The notes under the pieces are model-generated. The model saw nothing but the letters and a program-made list of their open reading frames with translations. It was not told where the DNA came from and did no database searches. Shown one piece after another: positions 10,403 to 22,732 of a DNA stretch of 64,000 nucleotides; the first letter of the stretch is position 1; each line of letters starts with the position of its first letter. The DNA comes from Saccharum officinarum (Eukaryota; Streptophyta; Magnoliopsida; Poales; Poaceae): positions 21,505,063-21,569,062 of the forward strand of contig CM036179.1 in assembly GCA_020631735.1 (NCBI GenBank), read 5' to 3'. The translations under genes and the position numbers were made by a program.

Positions 10403-12190
10403 GTAACTAAGGACAAAGAGGGAGTAGTAACTAAGGACAAAAAGTTTGGTTAATTTACTCCACTTGATTTGAAGAAAAAAGAATGAGAGTGGTAGTGAAA
10501 AACTGCTTGTACGTTACTATAGGTTAAAAGACGAAATCCATGCTGTAAGTTTGCTTGGTTTTAGAATAATATAAAAGGTTAGTTTATCCTGTTTCAGATT
10601 TTTCCATTGTTGTGAATTGTAGGGCTTTTTTCCCTCTTTTATGCCGATGTAATTCATTGTCTACAACCGTCTTTCACATAGATTAAGACCAGAAGGAAAC
10701 AAACTCTTTATATTATCCAGAGCCAAGAAATGGTCCTCAGACAGAGTGGCGCTTGGATGAGAAAAACGACAACAGAGATCGGACTAGCGTGCAAAAATCC
10801 TCTGCAGTTCTGCAGACTGAGACTTCTCTGTTTTGATCTTCTCAGCCTCCAGTAGCACGCACAACCTTATTTCACGGTTCTTAATGGAACAGGGAGAGAT
10901 ATGGAGTGCATGCAGATTATAATTCCAAGCTCACCGATGTCAACTGAAAAACATCGCTGGCTGCTGAAGAGTCAACCATTAAACAAGCTGAAACCACCAA
11001 GAACACAGGGCTGCAGACATGTACTGCAGCCGTACGACTTGCCACAACATGTCCTGACGAGTGACGACTTAAGAAAGAAATCTGCACATTTCACTTGCGT
11101 TTCCTCGAAGCTCGAATTCGTCTCGTGTTCTTGATCAAGTACGCGTACTCTCCCCTTGGTCTGAGCTACGTAGCAGCCTAGCACTGTACTTGCAGAAGGT
11201 TTTTAAAACTCCCCCCATAGCTGTCGTCTGCCTCATCAGATGTTCTTCCTCCCTCCCTCCCTCCCTCCCTCCCTCGAGAAATGAGACTCGATCGAGCAAG
11301 TTGCCGCGGGCGATCGCCGGCCTGCCTTGGAAGCCCCAAGAATCTGTACACGCTTGCTTGATCGCAACAATACTACGTGTAGTGCTGCCACTGCCACTGC
11401 CACTGCCAGGAGATGGCAGCTCAGAAGCTTCCGAGTGCAGCCAGCCATTGCATGGCATGCTTCGTGGAAACTGTAACTGTAACATAAACAAACTTAGCCG
11501 TGGCTACATGGCTGCTGCTCTCGAGGAAATCGATCGAGATCCAAAATCAAGTTTTTCCACATCCCCAGAACAACATCCATCCATGGCTACCTCCTCCTAG
11601 ATTGCAGAGAAGCCGGCCGGCGCCTCGGCGAGCTTAATCCAATCGTTGCAGTGTCCATCCATAGCAGTAGTAGAAATTTTGGTTCCATCCATAGGAGTAG
11701 TAGAAATTTGGTTCTGGTGAAGTACTACCTGAACTGAACAAGAACCACGACCTTGCCATGTACTGTAATTTTAGTGCTTGTCTGTCAAACAGAACGGTGC
11801 GAGGACGAGGACGATCGATGCACCGTGGCTGTTGTATCTGCCAGACAGACGTCCGGGCAGCAGCAGCGGCGCATGCAGCTGTTGGGATCGAGATCGGCGC
11901 CGATCCCCGGCCGGTAGCTGCGTGCATGAAGGCGTACGTTGCCCACGGAATAAGGAAGGGTCCTCTCTCTCGGCACATGGCGCCAAGCGGGCATGACACA
12001 AGCAGCTCGGCTAGCTCGGGCGCTGCACCCACCCACTCCTCATGAGAGACATCCGAGGCCCAATTAATAGGCCACATGAGCAGCTAACCACTTGATTACG
12101 ATCGATCGCCACGCCACGCACTAGGTAATGGCACGGCACAGCGCCCCAGGTAAACCCCTCTCCACCTACGTCTCACTCACCATCTGTTAC
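10403..12190. other. Intergenic, no gene recognised (copy 1)
   Basis: Contains a (CTCC)n tract at about 11248-11275, a CTGCCA tandem near 11390-11407 and a GATCGAT-rich stretch near 11810-11930. Frames of 70-147 codons occur on both strands at once around 11630-12080. That is a sign of base composition, not of coding. Repeated at 53735-55522. Confidence 0.55.
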
Positions 12191-12194
12191 TGTC

Positions 12195-12460
12195 AGTCTC
12201 AGCGGAGAATTTCATTGCGCTGTTTCCAAGACTGTCATATTAGTAGAATGAAATGAAACTTGGTTAAAATACCTACTCTCAATGCAAAGTTCCATTCTTG
12301 AGTTTCATAAGCATTTAATTCTAAGACTCATTAAGAGTTGGTAATCGTGCCGAGAGAGTTTCATCCCCCATGAAACTCATTTCTTCTCTCTCTTCATTAA
12401 AACATTGTCATGTCTTCAAAATTTCATACGTGGCAGGCTATTAAATGCAAATGAAACTAC
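12195..12460. repeat. Decayed MITE-like sequence next to a Tourist element (copy 1)
   Basis: GTCTCAGCGGAGA near the start and repeated ATGAAACT/AGTTTCAT words resemble the element immediately downstream (12467-12661). This looks like an older, rearranged member of the same family. Matching copy at about 55527-55791. Confidence 0.5.
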
Positions 12461-12466
12461 CACTTA

Positions 12467-12661
12467 GGCCAGTCTCAATGGAGTTTCATCAGAGTTTCAT
12501 GGGCATTAATTATGCTAATGTGGCACCATATTAATAAAGAGAGAGATGATAAGAGTTTCATGGGAGTAGAGAGAGTTTCATGTGGACGAAACTCTTCTGC
12601 ACTGTTTCCAAAATCTGGATGTGTTAGAAACAGTGACATGAAATCTCCACTGAGACTGGCC
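12467..12661. mobile_element. Tourist-like (PIF/Harbinger) MITE (copy 1)
   Basis: The ends GGCCAGTCTCAATGGAG and CTCCACTGAGACTGGCC form an inverted repeat, and TTA flanks both sides (12464-12466 and 12662-12664). A 3-bp TTA duplication is the Tourist hallmark. The 195-bp body is noncoding. Matching copy at 55798-55992. Confidence 0.88.
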
Positions 12662-12886
12662 TTATGCTTGGGTATGGCTCCATCTTCTCAGCTAGTGTAG
12701 TGAGCTAGTAGGTGCTGGTGGCTGGTGCTGCTGCCCCTGATTTGTGCCGATGAATCTGCCCGGAAAGCGCGGCAAAAGCGTTGGCTCTGCTCCGATCCTC
12801 GCCCTACGATTTGAATTTAAAAAACAGAGCTGCAATCCTATGGAATGAGAAGGATCCATACCATACTGCTATACTATTACTACATA

Positions 12887-13143
12887 TTCCCTTCGTCCGG
12901 TTGATTATGCAATTACGGGAAACGTGCCGTTCAAACTGTATCAACTTTGACCAAATTTATAGTAAAAAGTATTAGCATTTATGTCTCAAAATAAATTTAT
13001 TATGAAAATATATTTCATAACCAATCTAACTGTACTTATTTTGTCTCATAAGAGTTAGTATTTTTTTATGTAATTTTAATCAAAATTTGCGATGGCTGAT
13101 TTCTCGGGACGTGAGAATTGCATATTTATTGGGACGGAGGGAG
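12887..13143. mobile_element. Stowaway-like MITE (copy 1)
   Basis: The ends TTCCCTTCGTCC and GGGACGGAGGGAG lie between TA dinucleotides (12885-12886 and 13144-13145). The 257-bp body is AT-rich. Matching copy at 56219-56475. Confidence 0.8.
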
Positions 13144-13229
13144 TACTATATCTGGAGATATACTATAGCATCTGGCTTTGTGCCACAACATCCACACTCG
13201 CTCTTCTTTAGAGGGAGGGAAATCTGGTA

Positions 13230-13407
13230 GGCTGTGTTCAGTTCCTCAAAAAAAAGGTACTATGCGAAAAAAAGATTATCCGTCACATCAAACTTGCGAT
13301 ACATGCATGGAGTACTAAATGTAGATGAAATTAAAAAACTAATTGTACAGCTTGGTTGTACTGTGCGAGACGAACGTTTTGAACCTAATTAGTCAACGGT
13401 TGCCAAA
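13230..13407. mobile_element. GGCTGTGTTCAGTTCC-type MITE, cut by the assembly gap
   Basis: The left end is identical to the complete element at 56562-56808. The sequence stops at the N run after GGTTGCCAAA. In the complete copy, 11 extra bases stand between GGTTG and CCAAA. The right end of the element is missing. Confidence 0.8.
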
Positions 13408-13507
13408 NNNNNNNNNNNNNNNNNNNNNNNNNNNNNNNNNNNNNNNNNNNNNNNNNNNNNNNNNNNNNNNNNNNNNNNNNNNNNNNNNNNNNNNNNNNNN
13501 NNNNNNN
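13408..13507. other. Assembly gap of exactly 100 N
   Basis: One hundred consecutive N, the usual placeholder for a gap of unknown size between scaffolded contigs. The left contig ends inside the duplicated block. The right contig starts in retrotransposon-like sequence. Confidence 0.98.
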
Positions 13508-16215
13508 CATTAGCCAAATTGAGTGAGAGTGAAACAAAAGTGTTGTGTGATTCCACCAATGTGAGATTGAGAGTATCCACAATATGAGTGTGAGAGATAC
13601 ACCACACAAAAGAGAGAGCTTTATTGCAAGGCATGCACGGATGATTTTAACACTAACCCACTAATGTCTACTCTTAGTGTTGTTTCTCCCAACATGCAGG
13701 TCTATAAAGAAGATTAGTGGAGATGGCTGCTCAAAAGACCAAACTTGGCCAGAGAAATGCGAGGGTTGCCACTATTGAGAACCAACTCTATGCTGTGCAA
13801 AACCTAAACCATGACAAGGAAAAAGGTAAAAGTTCAGAGATACAATGCATCATTCATGCACCATCACAAAATCTGAAAGGTAATGCAAATAATTTAGAAC
13901 TGAATTTGCAACATATATTGACCAGTAATTGTGAAGACAAATTTGCTTCAACTAAAATTGAGTATACACAAAATCTTTGTGCTGATTTGATTGATCCACA
14001 TGTTGATACAAGTGCTGAAATTTTGAAAGTTGACAAACATTGTTCAATCATGCATGACCTTGCTATACTTTGACTGAAATATATGATAATTTACATGTTG
14101 ATAATGTGGGCCATGTGAAATTGATTAGTCATGCTGAATTCTTTAGAAGAATATCTCCTGTTGAATGTATGTTCTATGTCAAGCTTGATGAATTTGTTGA
14201 TATTAATAAAATGGTTGAAAGCATTCTTGATATATCATCTATGAAATCTTTGAATAGTGCCTGCTGCTGCAAGTTTACATTTAACATCATCGGACACTAC
14301 ATTATAAATAAAATTTATGTTTGTGCTCTTTGCATAACATGTCACAACATTGCTGAATTGAAGTTGAATAAAATGAGTTGTACATCTTTTGAACCATACT
14401 TTTCTTTATTTGAGATAAAAAGGTTGTTTAGAGCTTGCTATTCAGAACAATCAGTTTATTTTCTTGTTCATATTCTTCACTGAAACAAAGAAATCTTGTG
14501 CAAATGTGTTTGGTTCATTCACCCAAAGTCTTTCCATATACATGTGGAACCATTGAGTATGAAAGGTACATTACTAAACCTTTGCATGAGTTGAGCATCA
14601 AGAATTATTGGAATATCAAACATGCTTCGTTCACATCTGTTGAAATGTTTGATTTTGCAAAGATAAAACTTGATAACCTGATCAAATGAGTGGTTTAAAA
14701 GAAATTTTTGTGCTCCATTTTCAAAGTTAATTTCAGGTTCACAAATCTGAGAAACTATTCATCTCATCGAAAAGGAAATAATGTGCATATGAATTATAGA
14801 AAATGATAACAAACTTCAACAAGTAATCGCAATTGGCATATGCATCCACTCTCTATTTTCTTTAGACTGTTTTTAGGAGAGCAAAAGCAGAGGACAAGTT
14901 TTTTGGAAGAGAGGAAGGATGATAGGATCATACCAAGGACATCAACATTCACTCTTAATTCTAAGGATCCAATCAAGGTGAAAGCTAAACTTGATTCTAA
15001 ATCCTTTTGGTTTGCACCTATAAGACTGCTACTTGGTTTATATGATTACAGATTCAAACACATTGTTATGATGGAAGAAGGAGATTGCAACAGAAACATA
15101 GCATCTACCCCTGTTGGCCTAGCACAATTTTTAGACTTCGATGGATTAGAGTCGAGGACGACTCTTTTTTAAGGGGGGGAGGATGATATGACCACGTCAA
15201 CCAACAACATGTTACAACCTCCAAGTCAAGTTACACCAACACCAGTCCAAGTCTTTGATGGACCAATTACACGTAGTCGAGTCAAGAAGCTACAACAAGA
15301 GGTGCACCACGGAGGATGACAAGAAGACACCAAGGGTGAACCAAAGAGGAGGATCACGTTCGAGCCAGTCCCATGTGATAGAACCATTAGAAAGAATCAG
15401 TCACAACGTTTTGCTCGCAAAAGCTATGAAGGCCCATGAGGACTTGTTGGAAAGCTTATCAAGTCTAGTTTCAAGCCCAAGTTCTCTCAACTTGATTTGG
15501 ATTCTCCAATGTTGAGATTCGACTGATTTAGTACAGACTGGTCAGCTAGTCAGCAGTCAGCCTGATGTCCAAGTTCCCATGCAAAATATACCAATCTACA
15601 ATATTTCGTGGTACATGCGCACATGGTGTGAAAGGTTATCAAGTTAACTTTCCAACCAACAAACCGCATGTCATTTGGAGTTTCCAAGATAGAGTTATTG
15701 CCAAAACACTGAAGACTACGCTGACGACCAGCAGCCACGCGAAAACTCTACAGGAAGGCATCTCGAGGAGGCCCGTTCACATAGTGCGTCTTATTTTTTT
15801 ATTTACGAACCTATCTAGCAGGGCTGTTGCTAGTATAAATACCTCCTAGACTCATTGCAATCTCAGACTTTTGATAATGGAATACAAACCCCCCTTTTGT
15901 TCAGCTGTGTGCTAACAAATATTGAGAGAGATCTCTACCCCTTTGCTCTTGTGATTTCCTTTGCGGGATTTACAGAAGCGGTGGCTTCATCTGCTCCCAA
16001 TTGGTGCTCCTACTCCCTTTGAGGTTTCCTCAATTGATTATAGGCTGTGTTGGTTGGTTCTTTGAGAGTGTGGTTGGGCGAATCCTCGATTCAGATTGCC
16101 GGTTAAAGACGATGGTTGGCTTCGAGTTTTATTTGCTAGGTTGCACTAGTTATCGCTGCCTGCAGCAAGTTATCCGGCTGTTCTTCAGCTAGTTATCGGT
16201 GATCATCCTACGTCA
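13508..16215 (+). mobile_element. Decayed LTR-retrotransposon (gypsy-like), internal region and probable 3' LTR
   Basis: A frame opens with ATG at 13723 and runs 117 codons. Further fragments follow at 14070-14483, 14435-14689 and 14840-15172, without recognisable RT or integrase motifs. The fragment ending at 15172 has a tail of the SRT-x2-F type, followed by a purine-rich GGGGGGAGGATGA and GEDD. A GPITRSR-x-KKLQ segment lies about 100 bases further on. Such tails are found at the C-terminal end of gypsy polyproteins. A probable LTR follows, with TATAAATA at 15834-15841. No matching 5' LTR is visible, because the left side is the gap. Exact ends are not determined. The element is probably non-autonomous. 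Confidence 0.55.
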
Positions 16216-16240
16216 TGAAGATCGGGACCCCCTGAGCATA

Positions 16241-18290
16241 TCAGACGGGCTCTGCTCGCTTCCCCGGCATGACTCCATGGAAACCCCCGACGCTGGGTCG
16301 GAGGTGCGTCCTCGTGATTCCTAGAAGGTCGAGGGTCTGGGCATAGATAATGTTAAGACTACTGCCACCATCCATGAGCACCTTGGTGAGGCGTGTGTTG
16401 GCGATGATGGGATCGACAACAAGTGGGTAGAGCCCTGGATTGGGGACGTAGTCTGGGTGGTCATTACGGTCAAAAGTGATGGCCACCTCGGACCAGTCAA
16501 GGAAGAGGGGGTTGCGAGTTGCACAGAGAAGACCTCTCGACGTTCCCGCTTGCGCTGCCGTGTTGAGAGGCGCATCGAGGGTCCTCCGTATATCATGAAG
16601 CAGTCATGAATCTTGGGAAACCACTCGTCCTTGTCGTCTCCCTTGGGATCTTCCTTCTTGTCGTCTTTCTTGATGCCTATGCTTTCAAAGTATCTCCGGA
16701 GCATATGGCAGTCCTCGAGGTTGTGGTTCGTGGGCCCTTTGTGGTAGGGACATGGCTCTTTGAGCATTTTGTCGAAAATGCCCCCGCTGGGGGGCCCTCG
16801 AGGTTTCTTACGATCAGGCCTCTTGTTTGCCCTGCTGGTTCTTCTTCTTCTTCTTCTTCTTGTTCCTTTTCGAGCCCCGGCTGTAGCCCATGGGATCCTC
16901 TTCCTTGCGCTTCCCTTTGTCCTGGTCGCTACCAAAGATGGCACCAACTGCCTCCTCACCGGTGGCGAAGTTGGTGATAATATCCATCAAACCGTTGGCA
17001 GTGATGGGAGTGCTACGGCCCAATTCTCGGACCAACTCTTTGTAGGTGGTACCAGAGAGGAAGGCCATGATGACGTCAGAGTCGGTGATGTTGGGGAGCT
17101 CGATGCGTTGTTTGGAGAAACGCCGGATGTAGTCCCGGAGGGACTCGCCCGGCTTCTGTTTGTAGCTTCGGAGATCCCATGAGTTGCCGAGGCGCATGTA
17201 GGTTCCTTTGAACTTCCCCTCGAACACTCTCACAAGGTTGTTCCAGTCGTGGATTTGTCGAGGTGGGAGGTCCTCGAGCCAGGCTCGAGCGGTGTCCGAC
17301 AGGAACAGGGGAAGTTGTCGAATGATGACCCGGTCGTTGGTGGTCCCACCCAACTGACAGGCCAAGCGGAAATCAGCGAGCTAAAGTTCGGGTTTGGTTT
17401 CACCGTTATACTTGGTAAGAGTCATGGGGGGCGGAACCGAGCCGGGAGTAATGTTTCGTGAATGGCCTTGCTAAAGACCAGAGGGCCTGGTGGCACGGGT
17501 GAAGGGCTTCGATCCTCCGAGCTGTCGTAGCGCCCGCCTCTGTGCTCGTGGTAGCCTCGAGCTGCACCGTCACCATTTTTGCGCCTCCGACGCTCGATGA
17601 TGTTGTCATGGGCATCTCGAGGTTCACGGTTGTCGATGATGCGTTCACGGACAGAGGCCGCCTTGTTCCGTTGGGCGTGCTCAGGACGAACCGAGGCCTC
17701 TCTCTCCTGACGAGAGGGCTCCGCAGGCTGCTCTAAGGCAAGCCCACGTCGCCTCGAGGCGGAACTCTCGGCCTGCTGCATGGCAGCGATCTCGAGTAGT
17801 CCTCGGATTTCATCACGGGCTCGACGGGCCTCGGGGTTCGATGGCTTGGGCATGTTACGAAGGAGCATGGCGGCTGCGACCACGTTCTGGCTGGCTCGAC
17901 CGAAAACCGGGGCTCGACTGCCCGATCCTCGACAATGCGACGATTGACGTCGCGAGCTCTCTCTCGAGCTCCTCCGCCGTGTGCACGAGCCGCGCGCTCA
18001 TGCTCGAGGGTTTGTTGAAGTAGGCGCATATTTTCTCGTTCCTCGTTGAGCCTGTCCTGCAACTCACGGATTTGCTCGAGTTGCATTCCTTGATCCGCAA
18101 GGAATTGAGCCTCATCTCGCTCAGCAGGGAGCTCGGCCTGAGGTGGCGTGTTTCTTCCTCTAATGGCTGCCTCATCCTCCGAATCTGACGCGGTAGCTCC
18201 ATTGATATTGAAGCACTCGCAAGTCAGATCGTAGGTGTCATCGGCAGAGTCGGAGTCTGGAGCGCTGAAATAGTAATACAACGAGTGCAT
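16241..18290 (-). pseudogene. Ty3/gypsy gag-protease, frameshifted and truncated
   Basis: Read right to left, three frames join. 18290-17733 encodes a charged, coiled N-terminal part. 17883-17422 and 17365-16814 encode the gag domain, with the typical WLEDLPPRQI and FKGTYMRLG stretches and a Lys-rich end. 16959-16241 overlaps this and holds PYHKGPTNHNLEDC and then a retropepsin core whose LMDGGSSLNI carries the Asp active site in DGG form. Changes of frame show it is dead. The protease is cut near 16240, just after a GKRAEPV-like segment, so reverse transcriptase, RNase H and integrase are missing. The LTR and primer site to the right (18976-20055) have the same orientation. Gag and protease style fits the Tat-type gypsy elements common in grasses; the lineage is inferred, not proven. 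Confidence 0.85.
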
Positions 18291-18975
18291 GTGAGGTCAT
18301 GCGTCTCTAGGGTCGTGATGTCGAAAGGCAGTCGCACGGAGCTCCATATTTGGGGTCCCCGTGGAGTCCAGGTACTCAGAAGCTGGCGTGGATGCAACGA
18401 GGTCAAGGGTGGAACATAGATGGTGTCCGGGTAGTTCCTCGTAAGCACTCATGCTGGTGCTTACAGAAGAAGCATACACCCGGGCAACCGAGTCTAGTCC
18501 AAACGAGAATGCTGATGAAGGCGTCGTTCCTAGTGCCGGAGTAGTCGAACTGGCCTGTGGTGGCGCCGCACCGGGCGGTAGAGCGGTGGGATTCCCTGTC
18601 GGCATCTTACCCTCAGCCAAGCTCATCCTACACATATCCTCAGTGAGGAAATCCGTGTTGGCGTCTGGCTGAGAGGCACCAGATCGGGGAATACCACCAC
18701 CCTCCGCAAGGCGATGACGGCGGTTGCGCTGGGCTCACCGTCGCCAGGCGACGCGTGCCTAGCGAGAGCGACGATACCAGCACATCACTTCCCCAGGTTG
18801 GGAGAGCTCGTGGTCACTATCAGTCAGGTGCCTGGGTGGGAGGAGGACCATGTCGTAGCCGTGGCCAAGGGACATGAACTCCAAGCTCCTAAACCAGATC
18901 ACTGTGGCCAACAGGAGTGGATGTTCGGGGTCAGCCATCCAGAAAATGGCGGGAAAACGATGTTGGCATGCAGCA

Positions 18976-18994
18976 CCCCCTACCTGGCGCGCTA
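18976..18994 (-). other. Primer-binding-site region of the gypsy fragment
   Basis: On the minus strand this reads GCGCGCCAGGTAGGGGG, the sequence found right after the 5' LTR in many grass gypsy elements. It lies directly between the LTR at 18997-20055 and the gag frame, as expected. Confidence 0.65.
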
Positions 18995-18996
18995 AC

Positions 18997-20055
18997 TATC
19001 GGCGTTTGGTCCTGCGAGGGGCCTAAGCCAACGAGTGAATCAATGTTGCGTGTCCCTAATCTGGATGGTGATGCAAGGAGAGTACACGGAGGTTTATCCT
19101 GGTTCGGGCAAAAGAAGGCCCTACATCTAGCGGGGAGGGGGGGTATTGTATTTCCTTGCACCTAAGTGCTTGCATAGGGGTTACAAGCTATGAGAGAGGG
19201 AACTGATCCCAGGTCTCAGAGAGAAAAAGTGAGAGTACAAAGGAGATTGTTTGAGATGTTGATCTTCTATGGTGGGATGGTGACTGGTTTTCCGTCGTTC
19301 GTTGTTTGCTGCCCCCTTTGTAGAGCCCCCTGCCTGCCCTTTTATAGGGTCAGAGGAGGCAAGGACGTCGAGGGTGCCTCTGAGGTGAAGTTTTATCGAT
19401 CGCTATGGAGGCTGCTGTAGCGACGTGCCTCGAGAATGACCGGCCATCCATGGACACCATGGTGACGTAGAGGATGAGACGGTGAAAAGACTCCGGGTCT
19501 TGTGTCACATAAGCCTTGCATTCTTGTTTTGACCGTTGGCGGGTCGAGGCTGGGTCGAGGATGGGTCGAGGTGGATCGATGGTGGACGGATAAGGCCGAG
19601 TCCCCAAGATCGCAGGGTACAGTACTTGTCGTATTCTCCCTCGAGGGTGATTAGTGGTAGAATAGTGCATGGTATGGCGCGAACAATGATAGGTTCTCAC
19701 CGCCCATCCCGGGATGGGTAGTGAAAAGTGAGATTTGACATCAGTACTGCCTCCATGCAGGTTGTTGCTGTAGCCATGGGGGTAGGAAGTGGTTGGTAGT
19801 CGCATTAAATGCTCTGACTTTTGTCTCGGAGTTGGTGAATAAGGTGGGTCGAGTGGCCCGACCCCGGGTCATGCGAGACAGAGATTTCTCGGTAGTCGAG
19901 GCGTCCCATCGAGCGAGCGTCGTACGAGTCGGAACATGGTCGAGGCGTTTTGTTCGCTATTTCGGCTTGTCTCATTTTGGTGGGCAGCGGTTTTGGCGTG
20001 GTTTTGTTTTTCTTAATCGTTGATTATGGGTACCCCTTGTTTTTGGTACTCGACA
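18997..20055 (-). repeat. 5' LTR of the gypsy fragment (minus orientation)
   Basis: The minus strand starts TGTCGAGTACC at 20055. It ends CCGATA at 18997, where an intact LTR would end in CA. The CTATAAAAGGG box at 19337-19349 (minus strand) is a likely LTR promoter. Length is about 1.06 kb. No second LTR is seen, because the element is truncated at about 16240. Confidence 0.7.
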
Positions 20056-20849
20056 GTTGGCTAATGAACTAATGATGACTGCTAATAAAATTGAGTATAA
20101 GGATGCACGTTTAGTAATGCTTCCTACAAATGCAATAAACCCATAAGCCAGATAGTCTTGCATACCCTTTGAGTCTTTTTATTTCCTCCTGACGGGTAAG
20201 ACTTGCGGAGTACAATTGAGTACTCAGAGTTTGTTCTACCTGTTGCAGGTGCCAGGTGTTGATAAAGTTAACCATGTGTGTGAAAACCTCCTGGTAGGCT
20301 CAGTGAGGATTTCCTTTACGTTGTGGACTTAGAGTTTATTTAAAACTTCCACCAAAATGTTTTACACAAAAAGATTTATGACCCGTTACCATTTCATGTA
20401 CATAAATGTCCTTCATATTAATGTTTAACTTGTCATCAAATGATTATTATTTCCACTGAAACTCTGATAACATTTACATTCCGTTGTTAAATTCAAATGA
20501 TGATGAATTACTCTGATGTTGTATTAAAGTGATGTAAGAAATGACTAAGAATGTTGTAAGCTTTATCTCCCATTTATGATCCTGATGTAAAAATGTGGAC
20601 CTTCGAGATCTCCTTTGTGGTGTGCTCGACAAAATTGTTCGATTTAGCTCACTTTCGTGTTACTTAGTGTCCAGTGGAAGACAAGTGCCTCTGAAAGTGT
20701 GTTATTTTGGGAGATTCTGCCACAGCTTCCCTATTCTCATGATCACTAGAGCAAATAGGTTAGCACTTAGGGTTTTATAAATTCACCAAAACCAAATTAG
20801 AGCTTTCAGTGGAGCTAGATCCAGTGGATCTAGGGCCGAAGATCTTGGC
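20056..20849 (+). repeat. Fragment of a long gypsy-type LTR, plus orientation
   Basis: The part around 20195-20260 (GACGGGTAAGACTTG, then GAGTACTCAGAGTTTGTT and TGTTGCAGGTG) resembles 62725-62790 of the LTR at the right end of the window. The rest of the stretch is unassigned. It stands head to head with the minus-strand LTR starting at 20850. Confidence 0.5.
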
Positions 20850-21749
20850 TGTAATAGAACCGCCCAATTTATATAAGATTAAGTATGACTGTCCCTATTA
20901 AACATGTTGACATGCGCATACCGTCTCTTATATAAATCCAATAGTCCGTTGAGTACCACGAAGGGTCTCAATAAATCAATGTCACAACCAAGATCATACT
21001 TGATTAAGCAAATACATATCACATACACAGAGTTTGCAGCGGAAATAACCTTACAATAGGGTCACACGTAATTAATACAAGTTCAGTTTCAAATACAATA
21101 GATTAAAACAATATGACTTTGAAATGATTACCAAATCATAACTTTCATTCATATTGCTAGCTCAGATGACACCCTCCAACAAAAGCATAGATGAGAAGCA
21201 TATACAGAGTAGCCGAGCCCACCCTCACTTAGTCTCCACCTTCAGCAGACAGAGCACTTCACCTGTAATAGGGTGGGATAAAACCCCGAGTACTCAATTG
21301 TACTCAGCAAGACTTACCTGACAAAGAACAAAATAAAAGACTCCAAGGATATGTAAGGCCATATATGGTGGTGTGAGTTGGATAGCAATACTTTACAAAA
21401 GAGCTTACTAAAGTAATCCTTACTTTCAAATTTTAGCATCAAGTTCAGTGAAGCCAGTTATAGCTAAGTTTGCATCTATCCTGTAACAATCATTTGATTA
21501 AAAAGCATCTCAGTCGTAACCATACTCAATTATCATAATCAATAGAACCATCATGTTTCATCAGTTACTACGACTGCCAGACAATGACTAAGTTTCTCAC
21601 TAACCGGGAGAGACGACGATTCAAATCAATTACATCCAGCTGGACAATCCCAAACACACACTCGTATGAGCACACATTAGCTCGCACGGGTCACCGTTCA
21701 CTCCATTTGGCGGTGAGTCTGGACTGTTTCGCAAAACTCATGGTCCTGC

Positions 21750-22727
21750 TGATAAGGACACGCCAACGATGTCTAATATTATGTCCCAATCTTTCACGGT
21801 ACAAATTATAGAAATTAATACAGTCTGAATTTTTTGAATTTTTGTTCTAAATAACAAGCACAATAGAAATTCGGTTGTTCTTATCCCACACGAATGACAA
21901 CTGAACAATTGTCAGATATTGAACAGTAGGTGACAGTAGTATGGACGAGTCTCGTAATGAACAGACTAGAAGCAATTCAGACTTCCAATAGGAACACGAT
22001 CCGATAGCAATATCAATTTATCCTCACACCTGACACTAGCACTGAACAGCAAGAAACAGAACACTTGACCACGGCCGCTAGTCAACCAGCACGGCACGGC
22101 ACGAACTTATGAATTAATCAAGATGAATCGGCCGAACAACAGTATATAGCACAGATAATCTCACAGCAAATTATCAACCAAACTCAACAGTAGCAGCAAT
22201 AGATAGGGATCGGGTTACAATAGTGTGCAATCCGAACCTTGATAAATCTTCCACCCGCGACCACGACGAACCACAATCAGAAGAGAGGGAACTCCAAGAA
22301 TTCCAAGCGACGCGCCCAAGCTGTAGCAGCTCGATCATGTAACTCCACGCAAATCCACAAGGATCCGGTAACACCCACTAGGGTTTCACGAGCGGCGGCT
22401 CGATGACGAATAACTCCACAAAAATAGCCGATTACTAGCTCTTTAATACGCACGCAGGCGCTGGACTCAAAAGGTCTGACTCGACCATAACATGTTCGAC
22501 TAGAGGACCCAACATGGACTCAACTGAAAATACATTAGACTTTCCTAATTAAATAATCCAAATAGGAAGCACGAGAAAGGAATAACGTGACGCATGCAAA
22601 TATAATAAACTAATCCGGAAAGGGTGCTAATGACATAATTATATTCGTGATCTTCTTACTGACGCATCCAGTAACATATATGGAAACTTGCTGGCTTCTT
22701 TCGAGGTGCCCTCCATGTATGCCAACA
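21750..22727 (-). repeat. LTR (3') of a non-autonomous gypsy element
   Basis: A direct copy of 24281-25283 with a few substitutions and one indel of about 22 bp near 22430. On the minus strand it runs from TGTTGG at 22727 to CTTATCA at 21750. The outer boundary at 22727 is approximate, because no clear polypurine tract precedes it. Confidence 0.7.
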
Positions 22728-22732
22728 CTAAT

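Larger units (their letters stand above)
1..13407 (+). repeat. Large duplicated block, copy 1 (CYP734A plus about 11 kb downstream)
   Basis: This stretch aligns base by base with 43337-56749 in the same orientation. The offset starts at 43336 and drifts only to about 43332, through single-base indels mostly in homopolymers. By eye there are roughly fifteen to twenty substitutions and about fifteen small indels. Examples are T656 against A43992, T2261 against C45597, and a differing TA/TG microsatellite at 7340-7363. All MITEs are shared at the same sites. The block is open on the left, because the window starts inside intron 1. On the right it stops at the 100-N gap, inside a MITE. It is either a recent segmental duplication or an allelic contig. 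Confidence 0.97.

Noticed and set aside
11634..12077. Opposing frames suggesting a small gene near 12 kb
   Set aside because: Four or more overlapping frames in both directions in GATC-rich DNA; no start context, splice pattern or family match.
13717..14483. Host gene with exons at 13717-14073 and 14070-14483
   Set aside because: Followed by a gypsy-type polyprotein tail, purine tract and LTR-like sequence with TATA box; better explained as a decayed retroelement.
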